Origin: Planotetraspora sp. A-T 1434
GTDB lineage: Bacteria > Actinomycetota > Actinomycetes > Streptosporangiales > Streptosporangiaceae
Direction: 5' to 3'
Length of the DNA stretch: 64,000 nucleotides
Assembly: GCF_025420585.1 (NCBI RefSeq)
Contig: NZ_JAOEGB010000010.1
Span: forward strand, 186,001 to 250,000
Under the pieces are notes generated by a model, which saw nothing but the letters and a program-made list of their open reading frames with translations, did not search any database and was not told where the DNA came from. Every line of letters begins with the position of its first letter. Position 1 is the stretch's first letter. Positions 45,827-55,382 of this stretch are shown one piece after another. Made by a program: the position numbers and the translations under genes.

Positions 45827-47315
45827 GCTCCGATTCTGCCGCTCCGCCGGGCCTCGCCGTACGGCCGGGAAGAAAGACCGCCATGAGGAGGGCCGCCAGG
45901 AGCGAGGTCGCGCCGCACACGAGGAGGACCTGGTCCATCGCCGAGACGAACGAGACCTGGGCGGCCTGCAGGAGAGACGCGTCGGCCGCTCTCGCGGCGA
46001 GCGCCACGGCGCCGGTGATCGAGTCCTGCGCCGCCTTGGGCGCGCCCGAGGGGAGCCCGCCGATGTAGGCGGCGGACAGCAGGCTGCCCAGTGCCGCGAC
46101 GCCCAGCGTGCCGCCGACCTGCCGCATCGTCTGCAGGGTCGCCGACCCCGAGCCGGAGCGGTCCTCCGGAAGCGTGGCGAGCACGCCGTCCATGGCCGGG
46201 ACCATCGCCAGGCCCACGCCCGCGCCGACGACCGAGAGCCAGGTGGCGATGTAGCCGTAGCCGCTGGTCACCTGGGTCATCGCGCCGAGGCCGAAGCCCG
46301 CGGCGAGGACTGCCAGGCCCCCGGTCATCACCTGCCGGAGGCCAAAGCGCTTCAGCAGTCGCTCGCCGGTCAGGCCGCCCACCATGAGTCCCGCGACCAT
46401 CGGGGTGATCCTGATGCCGGTGCCGAAGGCGTCGTGGCCCAGCACGGCCTGCAGATCCTGGGGGACGACGAACAGCACGCCGGACATCCCCAGGCTGACG
46501 AAGGTCGCGCCGATCGCGCCCCACACGAAGACGCGGTCGCGGAACAGCTTGAGATCCATCATGGGCTGCCTGGTCCTGGCCTCCACCCGGACGAACGCCA
46601 CGAGGAGTACGGCTCCCGCCGCGAGCGCCGCCAGGACCTTGGCGTCCCCCCAGCCGTCGGCCGGGGCCTGGATCAGCCCGTACACCAGCGCCGCGAGGCC
46701 GGTCACCGAAAGGAGGGCGCCCGGAAGGTCCAGCCGCGGAGCGGAGGGGTCACGCGACTCGGGGATGAGCACGGCCCCCGCCACCAGCGCGATCACCACG
46801 ACCGGGATGTTGATCAGGAAGATCGAGCCCCACCAGAAGTGGTCGAGCAGGTAGCCGCCCACGATGGGCCCGAGCGGCAGGCCGAGGGCCATGGCCGCCG
46901 TCCAGGCCGCGATCGCCCGGCCGCGCTCGGCCGGAGGGAAGATCACCGGCAGGATCGACGTGGACAGCGGCATGATCACCGCGGCGCCCGCGCCCATGAG
47001 CGCGCGGGCGGCGATCAGGGAGCCGGTGCCGCCTGCCATGGTCGCGATCAACGACGCCACCCCGAAGGCGGCCAGGGCTCCCAGGAGCAGGCGCTTTCGC
47101 CCGAACCGGTCGCCGAACGCGCCGGCCGGGAGCATCAGGGCGGCGAACGGCACCATGTACGCGTCGACGATCCATTGCAGATCGCCGGTGCCTGCGCCGA
47201 GGTCGGTGGCGAGCGTGGGGAGCGCCACGTTGAGGACGGTCGCGTCGAGGCCGATCACCAGGACGCTGAGCACGAGGGCGCCGAGCGCCCACCACCGGGA
47301 AGTGGAAGTAACCAT
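45804..47315 (-). CDS. MFS drug:H+ antiporter, 14-TM DHA2 family
   Basis: 503 aa with 14 predicted membrane helices, EmrB/QacA type. Motif A (GAFGDRFGRKR) and motif C (LGLPLGPIVGGYLLD) are present, and motif D1 is LDATVLNVALPTL. It exports lipophilic toxic compounds using the proton gradient. The ATG at 47315 is six bases after a -10-like box, so the mRNA is probably leaderless. The 3' end overlaps the tetR gene. Confidence 0.92.
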   Translation of the reverse strand: MVTSTSRWWALGALVLSVLVIGLDATVLNVALPTLATDLGAGTGDLQWIVDAYMVPFAALMLPAGAFGDRFGRKRLLLGALAAFGVASLIATMAGGTGSLIAARALMGAGAAVIMPLSTSILPVIFPPAERGRAIAAWTAAMALGLPLGPIVGGYLLDHFWWGSIFLINIPVVVIALVAGAVLIPESRDPSAPRLDLPGALLSVTGLAALVYGLIQAPADGWGDAKVLAALAAGAVLLVAFVRVEARTRQPMMDLKLFRDRVFVWGAIGATFVSLGMSGVLFVVPQDLQAVLGHDAFGTGIRITPMVAGLMVGGLTGERLLKRFGLRQVMTGGLAVLAAGFGLGAMTQVTSGYGYIATWLSVVGAGVGLAMVPAMDGVLATLPEDRSGSGSATLQTMRQVGGTLGVAALGSLLSAAYIGGLPSGAPKAAQDSITGAVALAARAADASLLQAAQVSFVSAMDQVLLVCGATSLLAALLMAVFLPGRTARPGGAAESEHELTTAR

Positions 47316-47317
47316 AT

Positions 47318-47352
47318 TTTGATAGTAGCTATCAAATAGATGTCACTGTCAA
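47318..47352 (-). promoter_or_regulatory. leaderless promoter and TetR operator of the MFS operon
   Basis: On the minus strand, -35 TTGACA (47352-47347), 19-bp spacer, -10 TACTAT (47327-47322), then six bases to the ATG. The palindrome TTTGATAGTAGCTATCAAA (47318-47336, 8-bp arms) covers the -10 region, an ideal place for TetR repression. The promoter/operator pairing is inferred; the palindrome is seen. Confidence 0.72.
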
Positions 47353-47378
47353 CATATTGGCTTGCGGCGATGGTCGCT

Positions 47379-47392
47379 GTAATCTTGATTAC
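47379..47392. promoter_or_regulatory. palindrome abutting the start of the 172-aa gene
   Basis: GTAATC-TT-GATTAC, perfect 6-bp arms, ends one base before ATG 47393, so the gene has no Shine-Dalgarno and is probably leaderless. A protein bound here would block initiation; the gene's own product has a ribbon-helix-helix-like C-terminus. Confidence 0.5.
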
Positions 47393-47911
47393 ATGAATGC
47401 AGAGGAACAGCTGAGGGCCTGGTTCGCCGGCCGTCTTCCGGAGGGCTGGTTCGCCGACCGGCCCCAGATCGTGCTCGACCGCGAGGAGATCACGATCATC
47501 GGCACGCTTCCGCCGCTCGCGGTCGCCCAGGGGCTTCCCGACCTGGAGCGCGCCGCCGCCGCGGAGGGGTATGTCGAGCGCTTCCGCGAGGAGACCCGCG
47601 AGCGTCGCGTCGAGATCGCCCGAGAGGCCGAGCACCGCTTCCGCCGGAAGGTCTCCTGGGGCGTCGTGGTCGACGGCGAGACAGTGATGTTCACCACTCT
47701 GTCCGTGCCGGTCATGACCCGCCTCCGCCAGTCCGAGCGGCAGGTCCTGGACACACTGGTCGCCGCGGGAGTGGCGCGCAGTCGCAGCGACGCGCTTGCC
47801 TGGTGCGTCAGGCTCGTCGGAAAGCACACCGACACATGGCTCGCTGACCTGCGGGATGCCCTCCAGCACGTCGACCGGGTCCGCGCGGAAGGCCCCGGAC
47901 TGGTGGACTAA
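47393..47911 (+). CDS. uncharacterised protein with RHH-like C-terminus
   Basis: 172 aa from ATG 47393 (MNAEEQLRAWFAGRLPEGWF). I do not recognise a named family. The N-terminal 60 residues are a compact alpha/beta unit with WFADRPQIVLDREEITIIGTL; the middle is charged and helical (RFREETRERRVEIAREAEHRFRRKVSWG, in pieces). The C-terminal RQSERQVLDTLVAAGVARSRSDALAWCVRLV resembles a ribbon-helix-helix module. A role as a DNA-binding regulator is a guess. Divergent from the MFS gene. Confidence 0.6.
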   Translation: MNAEEQLRAWFAGRLPEGWFADRPQIVLDREEITIIGTLPPLAVAQGLPDLERAAAAEGYVERFREETRERRVEIAREAEHRFRRKVSWGVVVDGETVMFTTLSVPVMTRLRQSERQVLDTLVAAGVARSRSDALAWCVRLVGKHTDTWLADLRDALQHVDRVRAEGPGLVD

Positions 47912-47925
47912 ACCAATTCACGCAA

Positions 47926-47960
47926 AGGTCTGGACCATTCACATTGGCCTATACCAATGT
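47926..47960. promoter_or_regulatory. two DasR-like (dre) sites upstream of pckG
   Basis: AGGTCTGGACCA (47926-47937) and TGGCCTATACCA (47945-47956) each match 10 of 12 bases of the dre core TGGTCTAGACCA bound by the GntR regulator DasR. The second sits in a perfect palindrome, ACATTGG-CCTATA-CCAATGT (47941-47960). Centres are 19 bp apart. They lie about 240 bp before pckG, in a 282-bp gap that also holds a GTGGG/CCCAC hairpin (48016-48031). Confidence 0.5.
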
Positions 47961-48193
47961 GTAACTCGCGGGAGGTGGGTAAGGGAAACGGGATGTTTCT
48001 TCGGAAGTGGCCAAAGTGGGTAAGCTCCCACGCACCATCACGGCCCCAGCCTGGCCTGACGCCCATTCGGGGCTTCGTGACGGTGAATATCGCCGAATTA
48101 ACGGCGTGGAAACTTTGTGGTCTACGCCAATTGGATTCGGCGGCTATTCATCGTTGATGATGACTTGGCCCTGAGAGGATAAGGAGCCGCCCC

Positions 48194-49990
48194 GTGTCCG
48201 TTTCAGTAGAGGTATCCCTTCCGACCACTCACGCCGAGCTGGCCGACTGGGTCAGAGAGATCGCCGAGCTGACCCAGCCCGACCGGATCGAATGGTGCGA
48301 CGGTTCCGAGGCCGAATGGACCCGCCTGACCAACCTGCTCGTACGGCAGGGCACGCTCACGCGCCTGGTGAAACGGCCCAACAGCTTCTACGCCGCCTCG
48401 GACCCCAGCGACGTCGCCCGCGTGGAGGACCGCACGTTCATCTGCTCGGAGCGGCCCGAGGACGCGGGGCCGACCAACAACTGGATCGCGCCCGCCGAGA
48501 TGCGCCGGACCTTCTCCACCCTCTTCAAGGGCTGCATGCGGGGCCGGACGATGTACGTCGTGCCGTTCTGCATGGGTCCGCTGGGCGGGAACATCTCCCA
48601 GCTCGGCGTGGAGATCACCGACTCGCCCTATGTCGTGGTGTCGATGCGGATCATGACCCGGATGGGTGAGGACGCGCTGCGCCTGATCGAGGAGCGCGGT
48701 GACTTCGTCAAGGCGGTCCACTCCGTCGGCGCGCCGCTGGAGGCGGGCCAGGCCGACGTGCCGTGGCCGTGCAGCCAGACCAAGTACATCAGTCACTTCC
48801 CGGAGACCCGCGAGATCTGGTCCTACGGCTCCGGCTACGGCGGCAACGCGCTGCTCGGCAAGAAGTGCTACGCGCTGCGCATCGCCAGCGTGATGGCCCG
48901 CGACGAGGGCTGGCTCGCCGAGCACATGCTGATCCTCAAACTCACCCCGCCCAAGGGGGAGGCCCGCTACGTCGCGGCCGCCTTCCCGTCGGCGTGCGGG
49001 AAGACCAACCTCGCCATGCTCCAGCCGACCATCCCGGGCTGGAAGGTCGAGACGATCGGCGACGACATCGCCTGGATGCGCTTCGGGCAGGACGGCCGCC
49101 TCTACGCCATCAACCCCGAGGCCGGTTTCTTCGGCGTCGCGCCCGGCACGGGCCAGTCCACTAACGCCAACGCGGTCAGGACGCTCTGGGGCAACAGCAT
49201 CTTCACCAACGTCGCGCTGACCGACGACGGCGACGTGTGGTGGGAGGGCCTCACCGACGAGCCGCCCGCGCACCTGACCGACTGGCGGGGCCGCTCCTGG
49301 ACGCCGGACTCCGCCGAGCCCGCCGCCCACCCGAACGCCCGGTTCACGACGCCGGCCGAGCAGTGCCCGACCATCGCCCGCGAATGGCAGGATCCGGAGG
49401 GCGTGCCGATCTCGGCGATCCTGTTCGGCGGCCGGCGGGCCACCGCCGTGCCGCTCGTCACCGAGTCGCTGAGCTGGCAGCACGGGGTGTTCCTCGGCGC
49501 CAACGTGGCCTCGGAGAAGACGGCCGCCGCCGAGGGCAAGGTCGGCGAGCTGCGCCGCGACCCGTTCGCGATGCTCCCGTTCTGCGGCTACAACATGGGC
49601 GACTACTTCGCCCACTGGGTCAAGATCGGCAAGACGGCCGACCCGGCGAAGCTGCCGCGGATCTACTACGTGAACTGGTTCCGCAAGGACGCGGGCGGCC
49701 GGTTCGTGTGGCCGGGCTTTGGCGAGAACATGCGGGTTCTCAAATGGATCGTCGAGCGGCTGAACGGCGAGGCGGAAGCCGTACCGACCGCGATCGGCAA
49801 CCTGCCGGCCACGCTCGACACCGAGGGTCTGGACATCTCGCGGGACGATCTGGATCTCCTGCTGAGCGTCGACGCCGACGTCTGGCGCGAGGAGGCCGCG
49901 CTCGTCCCCGGGTTCTTCGAGACCTTCGGCGACCACCTCCCCGTGGAGCTCTGGGACGAGTACCGCGCCCTGGTGAAACGCCTCGGCTGA
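48194..49990 (+). CDS. pckG: phosphoenolpyruvate carboxykinase (GTP)
   Basis: 598 aa from GTG 48194 with AAGGAG 8 bases upstream. It makes PEP from oxaloacetate and GTP, the first step of gluconeogenesis. The kinase P-loop is [13 protein letters not shown] with ACGKTN at 267-272; the catalytic Cys268 within it is typical of the GTP class. [14 protein letters not shown] holds Mn2+ ligands, and the C-terminal [11 protein letters not shown] is conserved. Full length with no missing residues. The upstream dre-like sites suggest control by amino-sugar signalling. Confidence 0.96.
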   Translation: MSVSVEVSLPTTHAELADWVREIAELTQPDRIEWCDGSEAEWTRLTNLLVRQGTLTRLVKRPNSFYAASDPSDVARVEDRTFICSERPEDAGPTNNWIAPAEMRRTFSTLFKGCMRGRTMYVVPFCMGPLGGNISQLGVEITDSPYVVVSMRIMTRMGEDALRLIEERGDFVKAVHSVGAPLEAGQADVPWPCSQTKYISHFPETREIWSYGSGYGGNALLGKKCYALRIASVMARDEGWLAEHMLILKLTPPKGEARYVAAAFPSACGKTNLAMLQPTIPGWKVETIGDDIAWMRFGQDGRLYAINPEAGFFGVAPGTGQSTNANAVRTLWGNSIFTNVALTDDGDVWWEGLTDEPPAHLTDWRGRSWTPDSAEPAAHPNARFTTPAEQCPTIAREWQDPEGVPISAILFGGRRATAVPLVTESLSWQHGVFLGANVASEKTAAAEGKVGELRRDPFAMLPFCGYNMGDYFAHWVKIGKTADPAKLPRIYYVNWFRKDAGGRFVWPGFGENMRVLKWIVERLNGEAEAVPTAIGNLPATLDTEGLDISRDDLDLLLSVDADVWREEAALVPGFFETFGDHLPVELWDEYRALVKRLG

Positions 49991-50141
49991 TCCCGCCCGT
50001 ACGGCGTGCGCGCCTGCCGGTCTCGCCAGGGATGCGAAACTTCCGGGTCGATGAGAACGTCTACCAAGTAGACGGGGCACACGCCGTACCGGACACAGGA
50101 GCCGTGCCGCGGCGCCCCCCTCCTCCCCCAGGAGGGCGGAC

Positions 50142-51281
50142 ATGGAGTTAGTGCTTTTCCTCGCCGCGACGGTGGTCGCGGTGCTCCTCGGCTCGGCCGT
50201 GTCCACGCTCAACCGCGTGCACGGCCGGATCCGCTCGGTGACGGCCCTCGGCCGGCCCGACATCGACCACTACGAGCTGGCCTACCTCGCCGGAGGGCCG
50301 CGCCGGGTGATCAACACGGCCATCGCGCTGCTCTCCGCACAGGACCGGATCCGCGTCTCGCGCGGAGGCCGGATCACCACCGTGGCAGGAGCCCCCACCT
50401 CCTCCCGCGACGCCGTCGAGCAGGCCGTCCTCGACCAGGCGTCCTCCCCCGGAGGCCGTACGGCCGGCGAGATCCGGCACGAGGTCGCCGGGGGCGTGGC
50501 CATGACGGGGCTCAAGCACCGGCTGATCGGCCGGGGGCTGCTGCTTCCGGACGGCTCCCTGACGGAGCCGCGGCGGATCCACGCGCGCCTGCGCGGCCTG
50601 ACCCTGCTGGCCTTCGGCGTCGAGGTGCTCTCGCTGGTGATGGCGGCGACGGGTCTCGTCCCCTGGAACGTCCCAACCCTGCTCGCGGTGCTCTTCGCGG
50701 GCGGCTCCGGCGTGCGGGGCCTGCTCGCGTACCGGCGGCACGCGCGCTCGCTGCGCGGACTCCTCACCAGGGGAGGTCTCGACGCACTCCAGGCCGCCCG
50801 GAAGCGGCAGCCGTATTCGGCCGGGTCGGTGTCCGGGCCCGACCTCTACGCGTTGAGCAGCGCCGGATACGAGCCCGGCATGGCCGTCCACCATCCCATC
50901 GCCGCCGAATCGGCCGCGTACGCGGCGATGGCGGGCGCGGTGGCGCTCTACGGACTCGGCCAGTTCGGCGACCAGGCCGTGGCCGCCGAGATCGGCCGGG
51001 AGGAGATCGTCCACCACGGGGCCGGTGGCGCGGGCGCGACCTGCGCGGCCGGGGCGTGCGGAGGCGGCACGCCGGACGGCGGATCGGCGTTCGGGTCGGA
51101 CGGCGGAGGTAGCGGATCCGACAGTGGATCGGCCTCATGGGGCGACTCCGGCGGCTGGGGTTGCGGAGCCGGTGGCGGTGACTTCGGCGGCGGCGACTCC
51201 GGCGGCTCAAGCTGTGGCGGTTCGAGCTGCGGTTCCAGCTGCGGTTCAAGTTGCGGCGGAGGAGGCTGCGGCGGTGGCTGA
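50142..51281 (+). CDS. TIGR04222-type membrane protein with Gly/Ser/Cys tail (putative MNIO substrate)
   Basis: 379 aa from ATG 50142 after AGGAGGGC. Membrane helices lie at about 1-20, 150-170, 175-195 and 265-280. The N-terminal 145 residues ([17 protein letters not shown]) fit the TIGR04222 domain, known for low-complexity C-terminal tails. From about residue 290 the protein is almost only Gly, Ser, Asp and Cys. All eight cysteines of the protein lie in this tail, four of them in repeats of GSSC encoded by a 12-bp DNA repeat. The stop overlaps the MNIO start by 8 bp. I infer that the tail is the MNIO enzyme's substrate. Confidence 0.82.
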   Translation: MELVLFLAATVVAVLLGSAVSTLNRVHGRIRSVTALGRPDIDHYELAYLAGGPRRVINTAIALLSAQDRIRVSRGGRITTVAGAPTSSRDAVEQAVLDQASSPGGRTAGEIRHEVAGGVAMTGLKHRLIGRGLLLPDGSLTEPRRIHARLRGLTLLAFGVEVLSLVMAATGLVPWNVPTLLAVLFAGGSGVRGLLAYRRHARSLRGLLTRGGLDALQAARKRQPYSAGSVSGPDLYALSSAGYEPGMAVHHPIAAESAAYAAMAGAVALYGLGQFGDQAVAAEIGREEIVHHGAGGAGATCAAGACGGGTPDGGSAFGSDGGGSGSDSGSASWGDSGGWGCGAGGGDFGGGDSGGSSCGGSSCGSSCGSSCGGGGCGGG

Positions 51282-52092
51282 CCACGCCGGGCCGGCGGAG
51301 CTGGGAGTCGGGATCGGGTGGCGGCCGGAGATCGACCTCACCGTGGAGCGGCTCGGCGTCGACTTCGTCGAGGTGATCGCCGAGAACGTCAACCCGGCGC
51401 GGGTCCCCGAGTCGCTCACCGTGCTGCGGGGCCGGGGTGTGCCGGTCATCCCGCATGGCGTCGGCCTCGGCATCGGAGGCGCCGACAGACCCGACGCCTC
51501 CCGGCTCCGGCATCTGGCCGCCTGCGCCGAGGCGCTGGGCGCCCCCCTCGTGAGCGAGCACCTGGCGTTCGTCAGGGGCGGCGGCCTGGAAGCCGGGCAC
51601 CTGCTGCCGGTCCCGCGCACCCGGGAGGCGCTGTCCGTGGTCGCCGGCAACGTACGGCTCGCCCAGGACGCCCTTCCGGTGCCGCTCGCCCTGGAGAACG
51701 TCGCGGCCCTGTTCGGCTGGCCGGAAGACGAGCTGACCGAGGCCGAGTTCCTCGGGGAGCTGGTCGAGCGCACCGGCGTGAAGCTGCTGATCGACGTGGC
51801 CAACCTGTACACGAACCAGGTCAACCTCGGGCTGGACGCGCGGGACGCCCTGGACGGCCTGCCCCTGGCCGAGCTCGCCTATGTGCACGTGGCCGGAGGG
51901 CACGCCCGCGACGGCGTGTGGCACGACACCCACACCGCCTCGGCGCCGGACGAGGTCCTGGACCTGCTGTCGGAGCTGTGCGCCCGCGCACGGCCTCCGG
52001 GTGTGCTGCTCGAATGGGACGACGACTACCCGAGTGACGCGACGCTGGCGGGCGAGCTGGACCGGATCCGGGCGGCGATGTCCCGTGCCTGA
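51274..52092 (+). CDS. DUF692/MNIO-family iron-dependent peptide-modifying enzyme
   Basis: 272 aa from GTG 51274, with GGAGGAGG 8 bases upstream inside the previous gene. TIM-barrel DUF692 family, related to MbnB and TglH, which use two or three irons to oxidise Cys residues of peptides. Candidate metal ligands are all present: Glu37, His61, Glu95/His96, Glu141-Asn142, Asp174, Asn177, His205 and His210 (HVAGGH), Asp218 and His220 (HDTH), and Glu247. It overlaps both neighbours by 8 bp, so all three are co-translated. Target residue and chemistry are inferred, not shown. Confidence 0.9.
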   Translation: MADHAGPAELGVGIGWRPEIDLTVERLGVDFVEVIAENVNPARVPESLTVLRGRGVPVIPHGVGLGIGGADRPDASRLRHLAACAEALGAPLVSEHLAFVRGGGLEAGHLLPVPRTREALSVVAGNVRLAQDALPVPLALENVAALFGWPEDELTEAEFLGELVERTGVKLLIDVANLYTNQVNLGLDARDALDGLPLAELAYVHVAGGHARDGVWHDTHTASAPDEVLDLLSELCARARPPGVLLEWDDDYPSDATLAGELDRIRAAMSRA

Positions 52093-52456
52093 CCGAGGGG
52101 CAGACCCCGGCGCCCGGGAGTCGCTCGCCGCCGCGCAGGCGGATTTGCTGGCGGCTCTGGTCGCGGGAGGCCCCATCCCCGAGGGCTTCGACGTGGCGCG
52201 CGTCCGCATCCAGGCGCACAGCCTGATGGCGAAGCGGAGGGGATCGGTCGCCCGCGTCCTCCCTGGCCTCGTCAGGGCGCTCGGCGGGACCTTCGCCAAG
52301 GAGTTCGCCGCCTATGCCGAGGGCCGTCCCAAACCCGCCGGCGGGTCGCGGGCCGACGCCCGGGCGTTCCTTGACTGGCTGGGCTCGGAGGGACGCCTAC
52401 CGGACCGGCCCGCGCCCGTCGTGGGCGGCGCGGGCACCTCGCGGCGCCCGCGATAA
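52085..52456 (+). CDS. small partner protein of the MNIO enzyme
   Basis: 123 aa from GTG 52085, overlapping the MNIO stop by 8 bp. Helical core: [64 protein letters not shown] and [11 protein letters not shown]. It resembles the small proteins that accompany DUF692 genes in Streptomyces (SCO6045-like) and plays the role MbnC or TglI play in known systems: binding the substrate or enzyme. No catalytic motif. The family assignment is by pattern and position. Confidence 0.72.
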   Translation: MPDRGADPGARESLAAAQADLLAALVAGGPIPEGFDVARVRIQAHSLMAKRRGSVARVLPGLVRALGGTFAKEFAAYAEGRPKPAGGSRADARAFLDWLGSEGRLPDRPAPVVGGAGTSRRPR

Positions 52457-52497
52457 TTGCCTGACCGAGCTCCAGGGTCGCAAGGGAAGAGGACTTC

Positions 52498-53259
52498 ATG
52501 GGCATGCGCGATCTCGTGTACAAGCTGTACGAGCGCAGGCTCGAACTGAAGCTCTCCTCTGACCAGATCCCCCGGCACGTGGGCGTGATCGTCGACGGCA
52601 ACCGGCGCTGGGCCAGGGCCATGGGCCTGCGCGACGTCAGCCGCGGGCACCAGAAGGGCGCCGACAAGATTTCGGAACTGCTCGTGTGGTGCAGGGAGGC
52701 CGGCGTCGAGTACGTGACGCTGTGGCTGCTGTCCACCGACAACCTCACCAGGGACAAGGCCGAGCTGGAGCCGTTGCTGCAGGTCATCGAGGGTCTCGTG
52801 CAGGACCTCGTCGATCAGGGCTGGCATGTGACGCCGATGGGGTCGCTCGACCTGCTGCCCGATCACACGGCTCGTGTCCTCAAAGATGCGAAAGAGACCA
52901 CATCACATCGTCCCGGCCTGATTGTGAACGTTGCGGTTGGGTATGGAGGAAGACGTGAGATCGCTGATGCGGTGCGCTCCCTCCTCCAGGAGCACGCAAG
53001 CAAGGGCGCGAGCATCGAGGAACTCGTCGAGGTCCTCGATGTCGAGCACATCGCGGAGCATCTCTACACGCGCGGCCTCCCCGACCCGGATCTTGTCATC
53101 CGGACCTCGGGAGAGCAGCGACTCTCCGGATTCCTGCTCTGGCAGAGCGCCCACTCCGAGTTCTACTTCTGCGAGGCCTACTGGCCTGACTTCCGCAGAG
53201 TCGACTTCCTGCGGGCACTCCGCTCATATGCCGCGCGTCACCGTCGGTACGGCTCCTAG
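52498..53259 (+). CDS. uppS: short-chain Z-isoprenyl diphosphate synthase (UppS family)
   Basis: 253 aa from ATG 52498 after GGGAAGAGG. Cis-prenyltransferase fold: VGVIVDGNRRWAR with the metal/catalytic Asp33, RTSGEQRLSGFLLWQ for IPP binding, and SEFYFCEAYWPDF near the C-terminus. Length and neighbouring phoH2 match the mycobacterial Rv1086 region, whose enzyme makes Z,E-farnesyl diphosphate for decaprenyl synthesis. Chain length cannot be read here. The lipid product would carry wall precursors. Confidence 0.9.
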   Translation: MGMRDLVYKLYERRLELKLSSDQIPRHVGVIVDGNRRWARAMGLRDVSRGHQKGADKISELLVWCREAGVEYVTLWLLSTDNLTRDKAELEPLLQVIEGLVQDLVDQGWHVTPMGSLDLLPDHTARVLKDAKETTSHRPGLIVNVAVGYGGRREIADAVRSLLQEHASKGASIEELVEVLDVEHIAEHLYTRGLPDPDLVIRTSGEQRLSGFLLWQSAHSEFYFCEAYWPDFRRVDFLRALRSYAARHRRYGS

Positions 53260-53490
53260 AACAGTACGTGAACGGCCTTTCAGCCTATTGGGTGACGGAG
53301 GTTCATTACGTACCGTGGTAGGTAAGCGGCCATCGAGCGGATCGATGGCTCTTACCTCGGGAGAGGGCCCGTCCTTGCGTCACGACCTTGCGAGGAGGGC
53401 CGGAGTCCCGGCCCGCTTCGGCAGGTCACGGGCCCGGTCCGTTCACCACCAGTCAAGGCAGGGCGCCCGACAGCGCCCGGGGGAGAACGC

Positions 53491-54801
53491 GTGGCAGTGT
53501 CCTCGAGCAACCCGTCCACATCCCGCACCTACGTCCTGGACACCTCAGTCCTGCTCGCCGACCCGGCGGCGATGAGCCGCTTCGACGAGCACGAGGTCGT
53601 CCTTCCGATCGTCGTCGTCACGGAACTGGAGGCCAAGCGGCATCACCCCGAGCTGGGCTACTTCGCCCGCGAGGCGCTTCGCTTCCTCGACGACCTTCGG
53701 GTGCGGCACGGACGGCTGGATGAGCCCATGCCTGTCGGCGAGGGCACAATCCGGGTCGAGCTCAACCATAGTGATCCATCCGTCCTCCCGGCGGGATTCC
53801 GCCTCGGGGACAACGACACGCGCATCCTGACGGTCGCGCAGAACCTCGCGGCGGAGGGCCGCGACGTGGTCCTCGTGTCGAAGGACCTGCCGATGCGGGT
53901 CAAGGCCGCCTCCATCGGCCTGAGCGCGGAGGAGTACCGCGCGGGCATGGTCGTCGAGTCCGGCTGGACCGGCATGGCGGAGCTCCAGGTCACCACCGAG
54001 GACGTCGAGGCGCTCTTCGAGGCCGGCACGGCCGACCTGGAAGAGGCCCGCGACATGCCCTGCCACACAGGGCTGCGGCTGCTGTCCAGCCGTGGCTCCG
54101 CGCTCGGCCGCGTCATGCCGGACAAGTCGGTACGGCTGGTCCGGGGCGACCGTGAGGTCTTCGGCCTGCACGGCCGGTCGGCCGAGCAGCGGATCGCCCT
54201 CGACATCCTGATGGACCCCGAGGTCGGCATCGTCTCCATGGGCGGCCGCGCGGGCACCGGCAAGTCGGCCCTCGCCCTGTGCGCGGGCCTGGAGGCCGTG
54301 CTGGAGCGCCGCCAGCACCGCAAGGTCATCGTGTTCCGCCCGCTGTACGCCGTGGGCGGCCAGGAGCTCGGTTACCTGCCCGGTTCGGAGAACGAGAAGA
54401 TGGGCCCGTGGGCCCAGGCCGTCTACGACACGCTGGGCGCCGTGACGACTCCCGAGGTCATCGAGGAGGTGCTCGACCGCGGGATGCTGGAGGTCCTCCC
54501 CCTGACCCACATCCGCGGCCGGTCGCTGCACGACGCCTTCGTGATCGTGGACGAAGCCCAGTCGCTGGAGCGCGGGGTGCTGCTGACCGTGCTGTCGCGG
54601 ATCGGGGCCAACTCCCGGGTCGTGCTCACCCACGACATCGCCCAGCGCGACAACCTGCGGGTGGGCCGGCACGACGGCGTGGTGGCCGTGGTGGAGAAGC
54701 TCAAGGGCCACCCGCTGTTCGCGCACATCACGCTCACCAGGTCCGAGCGCTCCCCGATCGCCGCTCTGGTGACCGAGATGCTGGAGAACATCACCGTCTG
54801 A
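53491..54801 (+). CDS. phoH2: PhoH2: PIN-domain RNase fused to PhoH ATPase
   Basis: 436 aa. The PIN domain (12-150) has acidic residues Asp17, Glu45, Asp107/Asp109 and Asp132 (VSKD) for metal. The PhoH ATPase domain follows: Walker [10 protein letters not shown] (251-259), [20 protein letters not shown], Walker [12 protein letters not shown]. In mycobacteria PhoH2 is a sequence-specific RNA helicase/RNase forming a toxin-antitoxin unit with a short upstream ORF. The 231-bp region before this gene contains one frame (53345-53575) overlapping its start, but no obvious antitoxin. Confidence 0.92.
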   Translation: MAVSSSNPSTSRTYVLDTSVLLADPAAMSRFDEHEVVLPIVVVTELEAKRHHPELGYFAREALRFLDDLRVRHGRLDEPMPVGEGTIRVELNHSDPSVLPAGFRLGDNDTRILTVAQNLAAEGRDVVLVSKDLPMRVKAASIGLSAEEYRAGMVVESGWTGMAELQVTTEDVEALFEAGTADLEEARDMPCHTGLRLLSSRGSALGRVMPDKSVRLVRGDREVFGLHGRSAEQRIALDILMDPEVGIVSMGGRAGTGKSALALCAGLEAVLERRQHRKVIVFRPLYAVGGQELGYLPGSENEKMGPWAQAVYDTLGAVTTPEVIEEVLDRGMLEVLPLTHIRGRSLHDAFVIVDEAQSLERGVLLTVLSRIGANSRVVLTHDIAQRDNLRVGRHDGVVAVVEKLKGHPLFAHITLTRSERSPIAALVTEMLENITV

Positions 54802-54808
54802 CGGTCGG

Positions 54809-55375
54809 TCACGGGGGGAGATGGCCGTCCTTGGGGGCCAGATCCCAGTACTCCCGGCACGTGTGGATCTTCAACGGTCCCGTGTTGCCGGGAGTCGTGT
54901 GAGCGATCTCCACGGCCCAGATCTCCGAGCGGAGCCGTGCCGTACAGGTGATCTGGGCCATGGCGGTCCTGGAGACCTTCCAGCCGCTGACGAAGATCCG
55001 CATGCGCAGGCTGAGGGTGTTGTCGGGGTCGTTGCGACTGCTCGGGTCGGGCGTGTAGCGGACGAGCTGGACCTCGGCCAGCGTCAGCCCGGTGAGCGCC
55101 GTCGACAGGCCGTTCACCGGCCGGCCGCTGGCCTTGAACAGGGCGGACATCAGGTCGTTGACCTGGAGTGAGGCGGCGGCGACCGTGGTGAGCCAGAGCT
55201 TGCCGTCGCGGATCATGTAGATCCTGGCGGGCGTGGACGCCCCGCTGATGACGGGGGCGGGGCCCACGTCGATCACCTTGGTCGGCTCGATCCCGCACGC
55301 CGCCGTGATGGCGGTGAGCATGGCGGCGAGCGCGCCGGCCAGGGCCGGGCGCGAGAGTCTCCGCATGGCCCTCAT
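54809..55375 (-). CDS. lipoprotein of the AfsQ-like signalling operon
   Basis: 188 aa. Lipoprotein signal ALAAMLTAITAACGIEP with lipobox TAAC, so it is exported and lipidated. The mature part is a small alpha/beta domain (PARIYMIRDGKLWLTTVAA, LTLAEVQLVRYTP) ending in a Cys-containing EYWDLAPKDGHLPP. It begins 8 bp after the kinase gene, completing a regulator-kinase-lipoprotein operon, the same order as afsQ1-afsQ2 with a lipoprotein in Streptomyces. It may modulate the kinase's extracytoplasmic sensor. Confidence 0.78.
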   Translation of the reverse strand: MRAMRRLSRPALAGALAAMLTAITAACGIEPTKVIDVGPAPVISGASTPARIYMIRDGKLWLTTVAAASLQVNDLMSALFKASGRPVNGLSTALTGLTLAEVQLVRYTPDPSSRNDPDNTLSLRMRIFVSGWKVSRTAMAQITCTARLRSEIWAVEIAHTTPGNTGPLKIHTCREYWDLAPKDGHLPP

Positions 55376-55382
55376 CGTCCTG

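Noticed and set aside
47957-48157. 66-aa frame upstream of pckG.
   Set aside because: Poor codon bias and overlaps the regulatory palindromes; no ribosome site.
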